A stretch of 64,000 nucleotides of DNA from an uncultured Shimia sp. (GTDB lineage: Bacteria; Pseudomonadota; Alphaproteobacteria; Rhodobacterales; Rhodobacteraceae). A model generated the notes under the pieces. That model had not been told where the DNA came from, ran no database searches, and saw nothing but the letters and a program-made list of their open reading frames with translations. The stretch lies in assembly GCF_913054185.1 (NCBI RefSeq), contig NZ_CAJXIV010000009.1, positions 1 to 64,000 on the forward strand. Reading direction: 5' to 3'. This document shows positions 53,240 through 61,418 of the stretch, in pieces. Position 1 is the first letter of the stretch; each line of letters opens with the position of its first letter. The position numbers were made by a program, and so were the translations under genes.

Positions 53240-53647
53240 TTAGCGCGGCGGCCAGGCCGCATCTTCTTGCGGCACAGCCCGCGGTTTTCCATCCTCATCA
53301 ATTGCCACATAGGTGAACACCGCCTCGGTCACCTTCTCCGAAACACCCCGCCGGTGTCGCACCGCCCAGGCCTCGATTTTGATGCCCATAGAGCTGCGCC
53401 CGACACGTTCCACCCAGGCCCAAACACAAAGGATATCACCCACTTGCACCGGTCTGATGAACTGCATCGCGTCCACCGCAACCGTGGTCACCCGCCCCTT
53501 GGCCCGCTGCGCTGCGATGATCCCGCTGGCAATATCCATCTGGCTCAGCACCCAGCCGCCAAAGATATCGCCATTGATGTTCACATCTGACGGCATCGCC
53601 AAAACCCGCAGCGTCGCTTCCCCGTCTGGCTGTCTCTCATCACTCAT
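53240..53647 (-). CDS. Acyl-CoA thioesterase, YciA-like hotdog fold
   Basis: The 135-residue protein is a single hotdog domain. RVLAMPSDVNINGDIFGGWVLSQMDIASG has the conserved N-x-x-G-D-I-F-G-G-W motif with the catalytic Asp, followed by VTTVAVDAMQFIRPVQVGDILCVWAWVERVGRSSMGIKIE. YciA enzymes hydrolyse a wide range of acyl-CoA. It is transcribed alone, 87 bases from the divergent flavoprotein gene. Confidence 0.93.
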   Translation of the reverse strand: MSDERQPDGEATLRVLAMPSDVNINGDIFGGWVLSQMDIASGIIAAQRAKGRVTTVAVDAMQFIRPVQVGDILCVWAWVERVGRSSMGIKIEAWAVRHRRGVSEKVTEAVFTYVAIDEDGKPRAVPQEDAAWPPR

Positions 53648-53734
53648 CGCGCATCCTTTCTAGACTTTCCCCACCCTAACCCTCTGGCGCCGCCGCGAAA
53701 AGCTGGTAGAAACCCGCCCCAGAAGGACACGCGC

Positions 53735-54892
53735 ATGACCCAGTTTGACATCATCGTAATTGGCGCAGGCCCTGCCGGCAGTGCGGCAGCCACATGGGCC
53801 GCGAAACAGGGGCGATCTGTGGCACTGATCGACAAGGCGACCTTCCCACGCAGCAAGCTCTGCGGCGGCCTCTTTACCGAGCGCAGCCGCGCCTATTATC
53901 ACGAGATTTTTGGTCAGGATGTGGACCTTTCTCACGCTGTCACTCGCGATGAAATTGCCTTCTGGCATGACGGCCGTGAGCTGGCTGTTCTCAAGGAAGT
54001 CCCGCCCCTGCATCTCACCATGCGCTTGGATCTGGATGCGGCCATGTTTGCCCATGCCTTGGACGCCGGCGCCGAGGACTTCTCAGGCCAAGCCATATCC
54101 CAACTCACTGAAACAGCGGTAAAATTGCGCAACGGCACAACCTTGACTGCCGCGGTCATCATTGGCGCAGATGGGGTGAATTCCATTGTCGCCAAACAGC
54201 TATTTGGCAAATCTTTCGACACAAAAACCATCGGATTTGGTCTCGAAATCGAAGCCCCTCTGTCGGTGCAAGACCCCCATGACCACCCTTTACGGATCGA
54301 CTTCGCCGCCGCGACTTGGGGATATGGCTGGTCTTTTCCAAAACAAGGCTCTACCACAGTTGGCGTTGGCGGACTACGCACTCCAAACCCAGATATGAAA
54401 GACCACATGCAGCGCTACATGCGCACGCTGGGCCTGCCGTCTGAAGCCGTGAAAATAAAAGGCCACCACCTGCCGTTTGGCGACTTTCACGCCTCGCCGG
54501 GCCGCGCTCATATTCTCTTGGCAGGCGACGCTGCTGGCCTAGTGGACCCGATCACTGGAGAAGGCATCGCCTTTGCCATGAGAAGCGGTCAAATCGCCGC
54601 CCAAGCGGCCTGTGACGCGCTCGCGGCCACGGAACCGCACACCGCTCTGGCGCGCTACAAAACCGGGCTCAAGGACATGCACCGCAACCTGCGCATCGCC
54701 CGCAATCTGCGCCGCATCATCTTTGCCCCGCGCTGGCAGAAAGCTTTCATCAGCACCTTCCGCCGCTCTGATACGGTGCGCATGATGTATATGCGTCTTC
54801 TGGCCGGTGAAGTGGAATATCCAGAACTGTCACGCCGCGTGCTAGCGCGCCTGCCCCGCTACCTGCTCAACGCGTTCAGACGGACGCCTTAA
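53735..54892 (+). CDS. FAD-dependent oxidoreductase, geranylgeranyl reductase family
   Basis: The 385-residue protein has the FAD motif FDIIVIGAGPAGSAAATWAAKQGRSVALIDK at the N terminus, the KLCGGLFTERSR stretch typical of geranylgeranyl reductase-type flavoproteins (G-G-G/L), GADGVNSIV, and the second FAD motif LLAGDAAGLVDPITGEGIAFAM. Family members reduce isoprenoid double bonds or oxidise small substrates. The substrate is not evident. It is convergent with thioredoxin 2, overlapping by 17 bases. Confidence 0.88.
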   Translation: MTQFDIIVIGAGPAGSAAATWAAKQGRSVALIDKATFPRSKLCGGLFTERSRAYYHEIFGQDVDLSHAVTRDEIAFWHDGRELAVLKEVPPLHLTMRLDLDAAMFAHALDAGAEDFSGQAISQLTETAVKLRNGTTLTAAVIIGADGVNSIVAKQLFGKSFDTKTIGFGLEIEAPLSVQDPHDHPLRIDFAAATWGYGWSFPKQGSTTVGVGGLRTPNPDMKDHMQRYMRTLGLPSEAVKIKGHHLPFGDFHASPGRAHILLAGDAAGLVDPITGEGIAFAMRSGQIAAQAACDALAATEPHTALARYKTGLKDMHRNLRIARNLRRIIFAPRWQKAFISTFRRSDTVRMMYMRLLAGEVEYPELSRRVLARLPRYLLNAFRRTP

Positions 54893-55307
54893 CCCACTTC
54901 ACAATCGCCGATTTGGGCATCGCGCCGGACTGCCGGGCGCGCTCTTTGCCGTTTGTGAAAGCCGCCATCGTTGGAATACCACGAATACGATATTTCGCGC
55001 CCGCGTTTTTATGCGCTTCGGTGTTCAGCTTCACCAAACGCACCGTGCCTTTGACCTCCTGTGCCGCCGCTTGATACTGCGGCGCCATCTGGCGACACGG
55101 CCCACACCACGGCGCCCAGAAATCCACCACCAGCGGCACATCATCCGTGCGCACCGCCTTCTCAAACGTCGCGAGATCAACCTCAGCCACCTTGCCGTTC
55201 ATCAAGCCTTTGCCACAGCTGCCACAATTGGGCTCCGAACTTAGCTTGTCATAAGGCACGCGGTTCACTTGGCCACAGTCAAAACAGGTCAATTTCTTGC
55301 CGCTCAT
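54876..55307 (-). CDS. trxC: Thioredoxin 2 (zinc-type, TrxC)
   Basis: The start is the ATG at 55307 (MSGKKLTCFDCGQ), seven bases after GGAG, giving 143 residues. The N-terminal zinc module has CFDCGQ and CGSCGKG. The thioredoxin domain follows, with DFWAPWCGPCRQMAP and the cis-Pro in RGIPTMAAF. It reduces disulfides in the cytoplasm and could serve NrdJ. It is separated from the next gene's terminator by 77 bases. Confidence 0.95.
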   Translation of the reverse strand: MSGKKLTCFDCGQVNRVPYDKLSSEPNCGSCGKGLMNGKVAEVDLATFEKAVRTDDVPLVVDFWAPWCGPCRQMAPQYQAAAQEVKGTVRLVKLNTEAHKNAGAKYRIRGIPTMAAFTNGKERARQSGAMPKSAIVKWVKASV

Positions 55308-55383
55308 GGTCACTCTCCGCCGTCACATTCCGCAATCCACATATGTGGCAAGCGACAGAATTGAAAGCCTGCACACAAAGAAA

Positions 55384-55408
55384 AAAGGCCGGGCAAAACC
55401 CGGCCTTT
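55384..55408. terminator. Terminator of the NMT1-type binding-protein gene
   Basis: AAAGGCCGGG-CAAAA-CCCGGCCTTT is a perfect 10-bp stem, 20 bases after the stop; it ends the pyrimidine operon. Confidence 0.9.
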
Positions 55409-55427
55409 CCCCACGCTTGAAACGAAC

Positions 55428-56417
55428 TTAGTTCAGGGCCTTGTCGGTGATTGCGTGGGTCCACGCACCTTCTGGCTTTTTGGTGATCACAGGATCAGAC
55501 CCACCAGACATCAGGCTGTCTACAGTGCGGTCAAAGTCAGCCACATCCAGCGCGCCATTGCTGCCCGCGGTCAACTTGGCAATCTCGCTCATCATGCGCA
55601 CCTGATGCTCTTCGGTCTGTGCGCCGGAAGCATCATTGTCCAGTACGATCAGCGCCGCTTCTTCTGGGTTCTCTTCAGCCCACTTCCAGCCTTTCATGGA
55701 CGCACGCACAAAGCGTACCATTTTGTCTTCAAACGCCGGATCAGCGAGCTTTTCTTCCATGACGTACATGCCGTCTTCGAGCGTTGCCACGCCTTGGTCT
55801 TCATACTTAAATACCACCAGATCATCCGGGCTCAGGCCCGCGTCAATGATCTGCCAATATTCGTTGTAGGTCATAGTCGATACACAGGCCGCCTGACCCT
55901 GCAGAATTGGATCTACGTTGAAACCCTGCTTCAGTACGGTCACGCCGCCGTCAGAGCCGTCTGTTGCCAGACCCAGCTTGTTCATCCAGCTCAGGAATGG
56001 ATACTCGTTGCCAAAGAACCAAACGCCCAATGTCTTGCCTGCGAAATCCTCTGGCGAAGACACACCCGCATCCTTGCGGCAAGTCAGCATCATGCCAGAG
56101 GCTTTGAACGGCTGTGCAATGTTGACCAACGCCAAGCCCTTTTCACGGCTTGCAAGCGCGGATGGCATCCAGTCCAGAACCACATCGGCACCACCCCCGG
56201 CAATCACCTGCGCCGGGGCAATGTCTGGACCGCCTGGCTTGATGGTCACGTTCAGGTCTTCCTCACCGTAGAAGCCTTTGTCCTGCGCCACGTAGTAACC
56301 CGCAAACTGCGCCTGCGTGACCCACTTCAATTGCAGCGTCACATCGTCGGCCGCTTGTGCCACGCTGGCAGCAACGCCCAGCGCTGCCGCGGTCAGTGCT
56401 TTCATCATCGTTTTCAT
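55428..56417 (-). CDS. ABC transporter substrate-binding protein, NMT1/THI5-like
   Basis: The 329-residue protein has a signal peptide (ALTAAALGVAASVAQAADD). VTLQLKWVTQAQFAGYYVAQDKGFYGEEDLNVTIKPGGPDIAPAQVIAGGGADVV is the NMT1-like beginning seen in ThiY-type pyrimidine-precursor binders, and ASGMMLTCRKDAGVSSPEDFAGKTLGVWFFGNEYPFLSW is the second lobe. It is the last gene of the pyrimidine-degradation operon. It likely captures a pyrimidine or related ring compound for the two permeases upstream; thiamine precursors are the alternative. Confidence 0.9.
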   Translation of the reverse strand: MKTMMKALTAAALGVAASVAQAADDVTLQLKWVTQAQFAGYYVAQDKGFYGEEDLNVTIKPGGPDIAPAQVIAGGGADVVLDWMPSALASREKGLALVNIAQPFKASGMMLTCRKDAGVSSPEDFAGKTLGVWFFGNEYPFLSWMNKLGLATDGSDGGVTVLKQGFNVDPILQGQAACVSTMTYNEYWQIIDAGLSPDDLVVFKYEDQGVATLEDGMYVMEEKLADPAFEDKMVRFVRASMKGWKWAEENPEEAALIVLDNDASGAQTEEHQVRMMSEIAKLTAGSNGALDVADFDRTVDSLMSGGSDPVITKKPEGAWTHAITDKALN

Positions 56418-56525
56418 TTTGGCTTTCTCCTTGTTGGTATTTGGCTTTTTGTTATTGATGCACCATCTCCGTGATGCCTGTCACAAAGCAGAACCCTCTG
56501 GGATTGCTATGAATTAATTCAATGG

Positions 56526-56558
56526 CCTGTGCCTAACTCCGCATCTTCTGGGCACAGG
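56526..56558. other. Hairpin upstream of the binding-protein gene
   Basis: CCTGTGCC and GGCACAGG form an 8-bp stem with a 17-base loop between the permease stop and the binding-protein start. It may attenuate or stabilise mRNA; no T tract follows. Confidence 0.4.
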
Positions 56559-56602
56559 ATTGCACATCCCCTACCCGGAAGGAAAAGGAAGTTACCTTTT
56601 CG

Positions 56603-57448
56603 TCATCGCGATTTCCTTTGCGAGGGGTGCCAGAAGGTCACCGACTTCTCCAGCAAAGCCACACCGCCATAAAACAGCGAACCTGCAAGGGCGGCGACAA
56701 CAATCTCCGCCCAAACCATATCCAGTGCAAGCCGTCCGACCTCTGTGGAGATACGAAAGCCCATGCCTTTGATTGGACTGCCAAAAAACTCAGCAACAAT
56801 CGCGCCAATCAGCGCAAGCGTGGTCGAGATTTTGAGGCCGTTGAAGACAAACGGCATTGCCGCAGGCAGGCGCAACTTAAACAGTGTTTGTTTGTAGTTA
56901 GAACCATAAGTCCGCATCAAATCACGTTGCATGTGATCCGTCGCCTGAAGGCCTTCCACGGTGTTCACCAACATCGGGAAGAACACCATGATCACCACCA
57001 CTGCCGCCTTGGATTGCCAGTCAAAGCCAAACCACATCACCATAATGGGGGCCATGCCAATGATCGGCAGCGCCGCCACAAAGTTGCCAACCGGCAGCAG
57101 GCCCCGTTGCAAAAACGGGAAGCGGTCAATCACCAATGCGGTCAGGAAGGCTGCGCCGCAGCCTAGGATATAGCCCGACATCGCGCCTTTGATCACAGTC
57201 TGTACAAAGTCTTGCCACAGCGTCGGGATTGACGTGGCAAACGTAACCGCTATGGCTGTTGGCGCGGGCAGCAACACCGGGTTGATTTCAAACCCACGCA
57301 CCGCGCATTCCCAAAGCATCACAATGGTCAGCCCAAAGATCACCGGCACTGCCAGCGCAGTGAACCGTGTTCTAGGCTGCTGTGACAGATATGAATTTAT
57401 CCGCCAGCCAAGCAGCCACGTCACTATTCCAAATACAATCCAGACCAT
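56603..57448 (-). CDS. ABC transporter permease (SsuC/ThiX family), second of two
   Basis: The start is the ATG at 57448 (MVWIVFGIVTWL), overlapping the preceding stop by one base (TGATG), giving 281 residues. The hydrophobic helices and the permease motif RTYGSNYKQTLFKLRLPAAMPFVFNGLKISTTLALIGAIVAEF (EAA loop) are typical of nitrate/sulfonate/pyrimidine-type importers. It pairs with the permease at 57448-58320, to which it is related. Confidence 0.92.
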   Translation of the reverse strand: MVWIVFGIVTWLLGWRINSYLSQQPRTRFTALAVPVIFGLTIVMLWECAVRGFEINPVLLPAPTAIAVTFATSIPTLWQDFVQTVIKGAMSGYILGCGAAFLTALVIDRFPFLQRGLLPVGNFVAALPIIGMAPIMVMWFGFDWQSKAAVVVIMVFFPMLVNTVEGLQATDHMQRDLMRTYGSNYKQTLFKLRLPAAMPFVFNGLKISTTLALIGAIVAEFFGSPIKGMGFRISTEVGRLALDMVWAEIVVAALAGSLFYGGVALLEKSVTFWHPSQRKSR

Positions 57449-58320
57449 CACGCCATCCCCATCCGTTTGAGAACCACTTTCTGGATCACGCCAATGATCG
57501 CCACCAGTGCCGCCGCAAGGGCCGCCGCGGTGATCAACGCGCTCCAAATTTGGATCGTTTGTCCATAATAACTACCGGCCAACAAACGTGCGCCCAAACC
57601 AGCCACCGCGCCAGTTGGCAACTCGCCGACAATGGCCCCCACCAGAGAGGCCGCCATGGCCACCTTCAGCGAAGGGAATAGGAACGGCATCGAGCTTGGC
57701 AGACGCAGCTTCCAGAACTCCTGCCCTTTGGAGGCGCTCCAGGTCTTCATCTGATCGACCATCATATGATCCGGGCTGCGCAAGCCTTTCACCATGCCCA
57801 CGACCACGGGGAAGAAACTGAGGTACATGGAAATCACTGCCTTGGGCAGCAAACCAGATATGCCAATCGCATTCAGCACCACAATGATCATTGGCGCAAT
57901 TGCAAGGATCGGAATGGTTTGGCTGGCAATCACCCAGGGCATGACGCTCATGTCCATGGTGCGGTTGTACACGATCCCCACCGACAGCGAGACACCAAGT
58001 GCCGTGCCCATGGCAAATCCCAAAAGCGTCGCCGACAGCGTGATCCAGCTGTGATAAATCAGGCTACGCTTGGAGAACGCGCGCCCTTTGACGACCATTT
58101 CTCCCGTGGTTTTCCAAATCTCCTTGCCCACTTGATGTGGCGCGGGGAGTTTGGGTTTTTTCTGGTTCATCGTGTCGGTCACCATCTCAGAGAAGGTGAT
58201 CTCCACGTTGGCCCGTTTGGCTTTATCATAAGCCCAGGATGCATTTAACGCCACGGCGCCCGCGTACCACAATACAAAAATCGCAGCGACAACCGTCAGG
58301 ATCGGTCCGATGTTTTTCAT
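57448..58320 (-). CDS. ABC transporter permease (SsuC/ThiX family), first of two
   Basis: The start is the ATG at 58320 (MKNIGPILTVVAAIF), eight bases after GGAG and overlapping the GNAT stop (ATGA), giving 290 residues. After one N-terminal helix and a cytoplasmic or periplasmic stretch of about 70 residues come the usual helices; MKTWSASKGQEFWKLRLPSSMPFLFPSLKVAMAASLVGAIVGEL is the EAA loop. LPTGAVAGLGARLLAGSYYGQT near the end is also conserved. Confidence 0.92.
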   Translation of the reverse strand: MKNIGPILTVVAAIFVLWYAGAVALNASWAYDKAKRANVEITFSEMVTDTMNQKKPKLPAPHQVGKEIWKTTGEMVVKGRAFSKRSLIYHSWITLSATLLGFAMGTALGVSLSVGIVYNRTMDMSVMPWVIASQTIPILAIAPMIIVVLNAIGISGLLPKAVISMYLSFFPVVVGMVKGLRSPDHMMVDQMKTWSASKGQEFWKLRLPSSMPFLFPSLKVAMAASLVGAIVGELPTGAVAGLGARLLAGSYYGQTIQIWSALITAAALAAALVAIIGVIQKVVLKRMGMA

Positions 58321-58748
58321 GCCCGCCACTCCATCCGCACTTCGCGTACGCTCTCATGGATATCGCCGTCATGGCGACTGACCTCTTGGAAGCCCTCACG
58401 CTTGTAGAACTTTTGGGCTTTTTCATTGGGCACATGCGTGTGCAGCCAGACAAAGCCCCGCCCCGCTTTGGCCTTTTCCATCAGAGCCTTACCCACTCCG
58501 GCGCCTGTCCTGCGGCAATACAGCCCGCCGACCCGCGACACATTGGGGTCAAACGACAAATAGCCTTCAATTGGGCTGCCAGCGACCCAGATCTCCCGAT
58601 CCAGAAGAGCGTCGCGAATAAGGGCTGCAATCTCATCGACACTGTAGGGAGAGTCCATCCACTCCGTGGCCGCCTCCCAGTCACTGACGATCTGCGCCAT
58701 CGCTGGCACATCCGCCTCCACTGCCCGTCTTACGACAACGTCAGTCAT
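58317..58748 (-). CDS. GNAT family N-acetyltransferase
   Basis: The start is the ATG at 58748 (MTDVVVRRAVEADV), eight bases inside the ATPase stop, giving 143 residues. VVRRAVEADVPAMAQIVSDW opens the fold, GYLSFDPNVSRVGGLYCRRTGAGVGKALMEKAK has the acetyl-CoA pyrophosphate loop (R-x-x-G-x-G/A), and VPNEKAQKFYKREGFQEVSRHDGD closes it. The coupling on both sides puts it inside the transporter operon. An amine or amino product of pyrimidine breakdown, such as beta-alanine, is a possible but unproven substrate. Confidence 0.9.
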   Translation of the reverse strand: MTDVVVRRAVEADVPAMAQIVSDWEAATEWMDSPYSVDEIAALIRDALLDREIWVAGSPIEGYLSFDPNVSRVGGLYCRRTGAGVGKALMEKAKAGRGFVWLHTHVPNEKAQKFYKREGFQEVSRHDGDIHESVREVRMEWRA

Positions 58749-59520
58749 CGCCATGCCCCGCACGCAGACCGTCGCGCACCCGATGCGCAATCTCGATAAA
58801 TTCGGGGCTGTCACGAATGTCCAGAGGACGTTCTTTTGGCAACGTGCTTTCGATTACATCTGTGATCCGCCCCGGACGTGGGCTCATCACCACAATTTTG
58901 GTGCTCAGATAGACCGCCTCAGGGATCGAGTGGGTCACAAAGCCAATGGTTTTGTTGGTTCGCCCCCAAAGGTCCAGAAGCTGTTCATTCAGGTGGTCAC
59001 GCACAATCTCGTCCAGCGCGCCAAACGGCTCATCCATCAACAAGATATCGGCCTGAAACGCTAGCGCCCGCGCAATAGACGCCCGTTGCTGCATCCCCCC
59101 TGAAAGCTGCCAGGGAAACTTATTCTCAAATCCCTCAAGATGCACCAGCTCCAGCACCTCTTGCACGGACTTGTCCTGCTCCGCTTTGCTGATCCCCATT
59201 ACCTCAAGCGGCAAGCGAATATTGCCGCCAATAGTGCGCCATGGATATAGCCCGGCATGCTGAAATACATATCCATAAGCGCGGGATTTCCGCGCCTCAG
59301 CCGCGCTTACCCCATTGACGGTGATCTCCCCTGCAGTGGGCTGTTCCAAATCGGCCATGCAGCGCAGGAATGTGGTCTTGCCACAGCCCGACGGCCCAAT
59401 GAAGGAAACAAAATCCCCTCTGTTGATATCAAGGTCTACATCCTTGAGCGCATGAACCGGCCCGTCGTTTGTCTCAAACGTCAGGCTCAGGTTCGTGGCT
59501 GAAATGACTGTGTCGTTCAT
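58741..59520 (-). CDS. ABC transporter ATP-binding protein (SsuB/ThiZ family)
   Basis: The start is the ATG at 59520 (MNDTVISATNLSL), giving 259 residues; the track start lies in untranslated sequence. Walker A FIGPSGCGKTTFLRCMADL, Q loop YVFQHAGLYPWRTI, signature QLSGGMQQRASIARAL, Walker B ILLMDEPFGALD, and H loop GFVTHSIPEAVYL are all standard. It powers the importer formed with the two permeases and the NMT1-like protein. Confidence 0.95.
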   Translation of the reverse strand: MNDTVISATNLSLTFETNDGPVHALKDVDLDINRGDFVSFIGPSGCGKTTFLRCMADLEQPTAGEITVNGVSAAEARKSRAYGYVFQHAGLYPWRTIGGNIRLPLEVMGISKAEQDKSVQEVLELVHLEGFENKFPWQLSGGMQQRASIARALAFQADILLMDEPFGALDEIVRDHLNEQLLDLWGRTNKTIGFVTHSIPEAVYLSTKIVVMSPRPGRITDVIESTLPKERPLDIRDSPEFIEIAHRVRDGLRAGHGDD

Positions 59521-59603
59521 CTTGGCTCTCGTTTCACCGCCCTGCGCGGAGTTCGTTTTTGGGTGGTCCCGAGTTGATCCCGGGTTCCACCATTCTGTCT
59601 GTC

Positions 59604-61061
59604 TTAAACGCCGGTCGCCGGAATACCGGACCGCTTCACCGGCTGCGGCGAGGTCAGCTCTTTCCAAGTCGACAACGCCTTGTTCACCGATGCGTTGGCT
59701 TCGCGCTCGACAAACTTGCCGTGGCCTTCCTGCGTGCGGATTTCACCGTCATGCACCGCCACCTGTCCACGGGTGAGCGTGAAGCGCGGCAGGCCTTTGA
59801 CCTCTTTGCCTTCAAACACGTTGTAGTCGATCGCCGATTGCTGCGAGCTGGCCGAAATAGTTTTGGACTTCTCCGGATCCCAGACCACAAGATCAGCATC
59901 CGCGCCTACCAGAACCGCGCCCTTTTTTGGGTAACAGTTCAGGATTTTGGCGATGTTGGTCGAGGTCACGGCCACAAATTCATTGGGCGTCAAACGCCCC
60001 GTTGCCACACCGTGTGTCCACAACATCGGCATACGATCCTCAAGCCCACCGGTACCGTTTGGAATGAGCGAGAAGTCATTGAGACCATTACGCTTCTGTT
60101 CTGTGGTAAAGGCACAGTGATCGGTTGCCACCACGCTCAAAGAGCCAGATTGCAGACCGGCCCAGAGGCTGTCCTGATGTTTCAGATTGCGGAATGGAGG
60201 TGACATCACGCGCCGTGCGGCATGGTCCCAATCCGGGTTGAAATACTCGCTCTCATCCAACGTCAGATGCTGGATCAGCGGCTCACCCCACACGCGCTTG
60301 CCCTGCATACGCGCACGGCGAATGGCTTCATGCGCCTCTTCACAGGAGGTGTGCACCACATAGAGCGGCACACCCGCCATATCGGCAATCATGATCGCAC
60401 GGTTGGTGGCTTCGCCCTCAACCTGGCTGGGCCGCGAGTAGGCATGCGCCTCCGGCCCGGTGTTGCCCTCCGCCAGCAGCTTTGCGGTCATTTCTGCGAC
60501 CACATCACCGTTCTCGGCATGAACCATGGCAATCCCGCCCAGCTCGCTGAGACGGTTGAACGAAGCAAACAGCTCATCGTCATTCACCATCAGCGCGCCT
60601 TTGTAGGCGAGGAAGTGTTTAAACGTGTTGATCCCGCGCTGCTCGATCACGGTTTTCATGTCGTTGAAAACCTGCTCCCCCCACCAGGTCACCGCCATGT
60701 GGAAGGAGTAGTCACAGTTTGCGCGGGTCGATTTATTGTCCCAGCGTTTGATCGCATCCAGCAGGCTCTCGCCTTGGTTTGGCAGACAGAAATCCACCAC
60801 CATCGTGGTGCCACCCGCCAGCCCAGCCCGCGTGCCACTCTCAAAATCATCGGTTGAATAGGTGCCCATAAACGGCATCTCAAGGTGCACGTGTGGGTCA
60901 ATTCCACCCGGCATCACGTAACAACCGGTTGCGTCCAGCGTCTCGTCGCCTTTGAGACCCTTGCCAATTTCAATGATCTGACCGTTTTCAATCAGCACAT
61001 CCGCCTCATAGGTCAGATCTGCGGTCACCACGGTGCCGTTCTTAATGACTTTTGTCGCCAT
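59604..61061 (-). CDS. hydA: Dihydropyrimidinase (D-hydantoinase)
   Basis: The 485-residue amidohydrolase opens the dihydrouracil/dihydrothymine ring. GGIDPHVHLEMPF carries the HxH zinc ligands, INTFKHFLAYKGALM the carboxylated Lys, YVVHTSCEE and ATDHCAFT further ligands (His, Asp), and RVWGEPLIQHLTLDESEY and NGTGGLEDRMPMLW the substrate loops. AGGGGAGAAAAGAC precedes the ATG. It follows the barstar-family gene by 12 bases. PydAB-type dihydropyrimidine dehydrogenase is not in the window. Confidence 0.96.
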   Translation of the reverse strand: MATKVIKNGTVVTADLTYEADVLIENGQIIEIGKGLKGDETLDATGCYVMPGGIDPHVHLEMPFMGTYSTDDFESGTRAGLAGGTTMVVDFCLPNQGESLLDAIKRWDNKSTRANCDYSFHMAVTWWGEQVFNDMKTVIEQRGINTFKHFLAYKGALMVNDDELFASFNRLSELGGIAMVHAENGDVVAEMTAKLLAEGNTGPEAHAYSRPSQVEGEATNRAIMIADMAGVPLYVVHTSCEEAHEAIRRARMQGKRVWGEPLIQHLTLDESEYFNPDWDHAARRVMSPPFRNLKHQDSLWAGLQSGSLSVVATDHCAFTTEQKRNGLNDFSLIPNGTGGLEDRMPMLWTHGVATGRLTPNEFVAVTSTNIAKILNCYPKKGAVLVGADADLVVWDPEKSKTISASSQQSAIDYNVFEGKEVKGLPRFTLTRGQVAVHDGEIRTQEGHGKFVEREANASVNKALSTWKELTSPQPVKRSGIPATGV

Positions 61062-61073
61062 GTCTTTTCTCCC

Positions 61074-61418
61074 CTAAACGTGGTACGAAAGCGCCAATAC
61101 GGCCCTGTCACCTTGTTCTATGCGCCGCCAATTCACAAACGCCGCCCTTTCTTGAAAACCCGCCCACACATCTGGGCAGTTTTTAGCCCAAGACGATGCA
61201 TCTTCAATCTGCAATGTAAGCAAGTCGCCCTCATCCACAGTCACCGAACTTAACCCGCTGGCCACATCATCCACGCGTGTCATGCAATCTATCCATGCAT
61301 CACCGTTGCGACCATAAAACGAAGGAAAGCCAATCTTGACCGAAAATTCGTCGTGAAAACTCGGCCAATCATGGATGGCTTTTCCTTCAATTGAGACTAT
61401 GGGCGAAGCGGATTTCAC
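61074..61418 (-). CDS. Barstar-family protein
   Basis: The start is the GTG at 61418, overlapping the carbamoylase stop by four bases (GTGA), giving 114 residues. VSIEGKAIHDWPSFHDEFSVKIGFPSFYGRNGDAWIDCMTRVDD is the barstar core: helix, then G-F-P-x-F-Y-G-x-N with the acidic helix and the conserved Asp-Cys. VDEGDLLTLQIED follows. Barstars inhibit barnase-type RNases, but many orphan members lie in metabolic operons. No barnase-like gene is nearby. Its placement between two pyrimidine-degradation enzymes is conserved by overlap, so a role in that operon is likely. Confidence 0.85.
   Translation of the reverse strand: MKSASPIVSIEGKAIHDWPSFHDEFSVKIGFPSFYGRNGDAWIDCMTRVDDVASGLSSVTVDEGDLLTLQIEDASSWAKNCPDVWAGFQERAAFVNWRRIEQGDRAVLALSYHV

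Noticed and set aside
56582-56601. GAAAAGG-AAGTTA-CCTTTTC hairpin after the second permease
   Set aside because: AT-rich 7-bp stem one base from the stop codon; too weak to call a terminator inside the operon.
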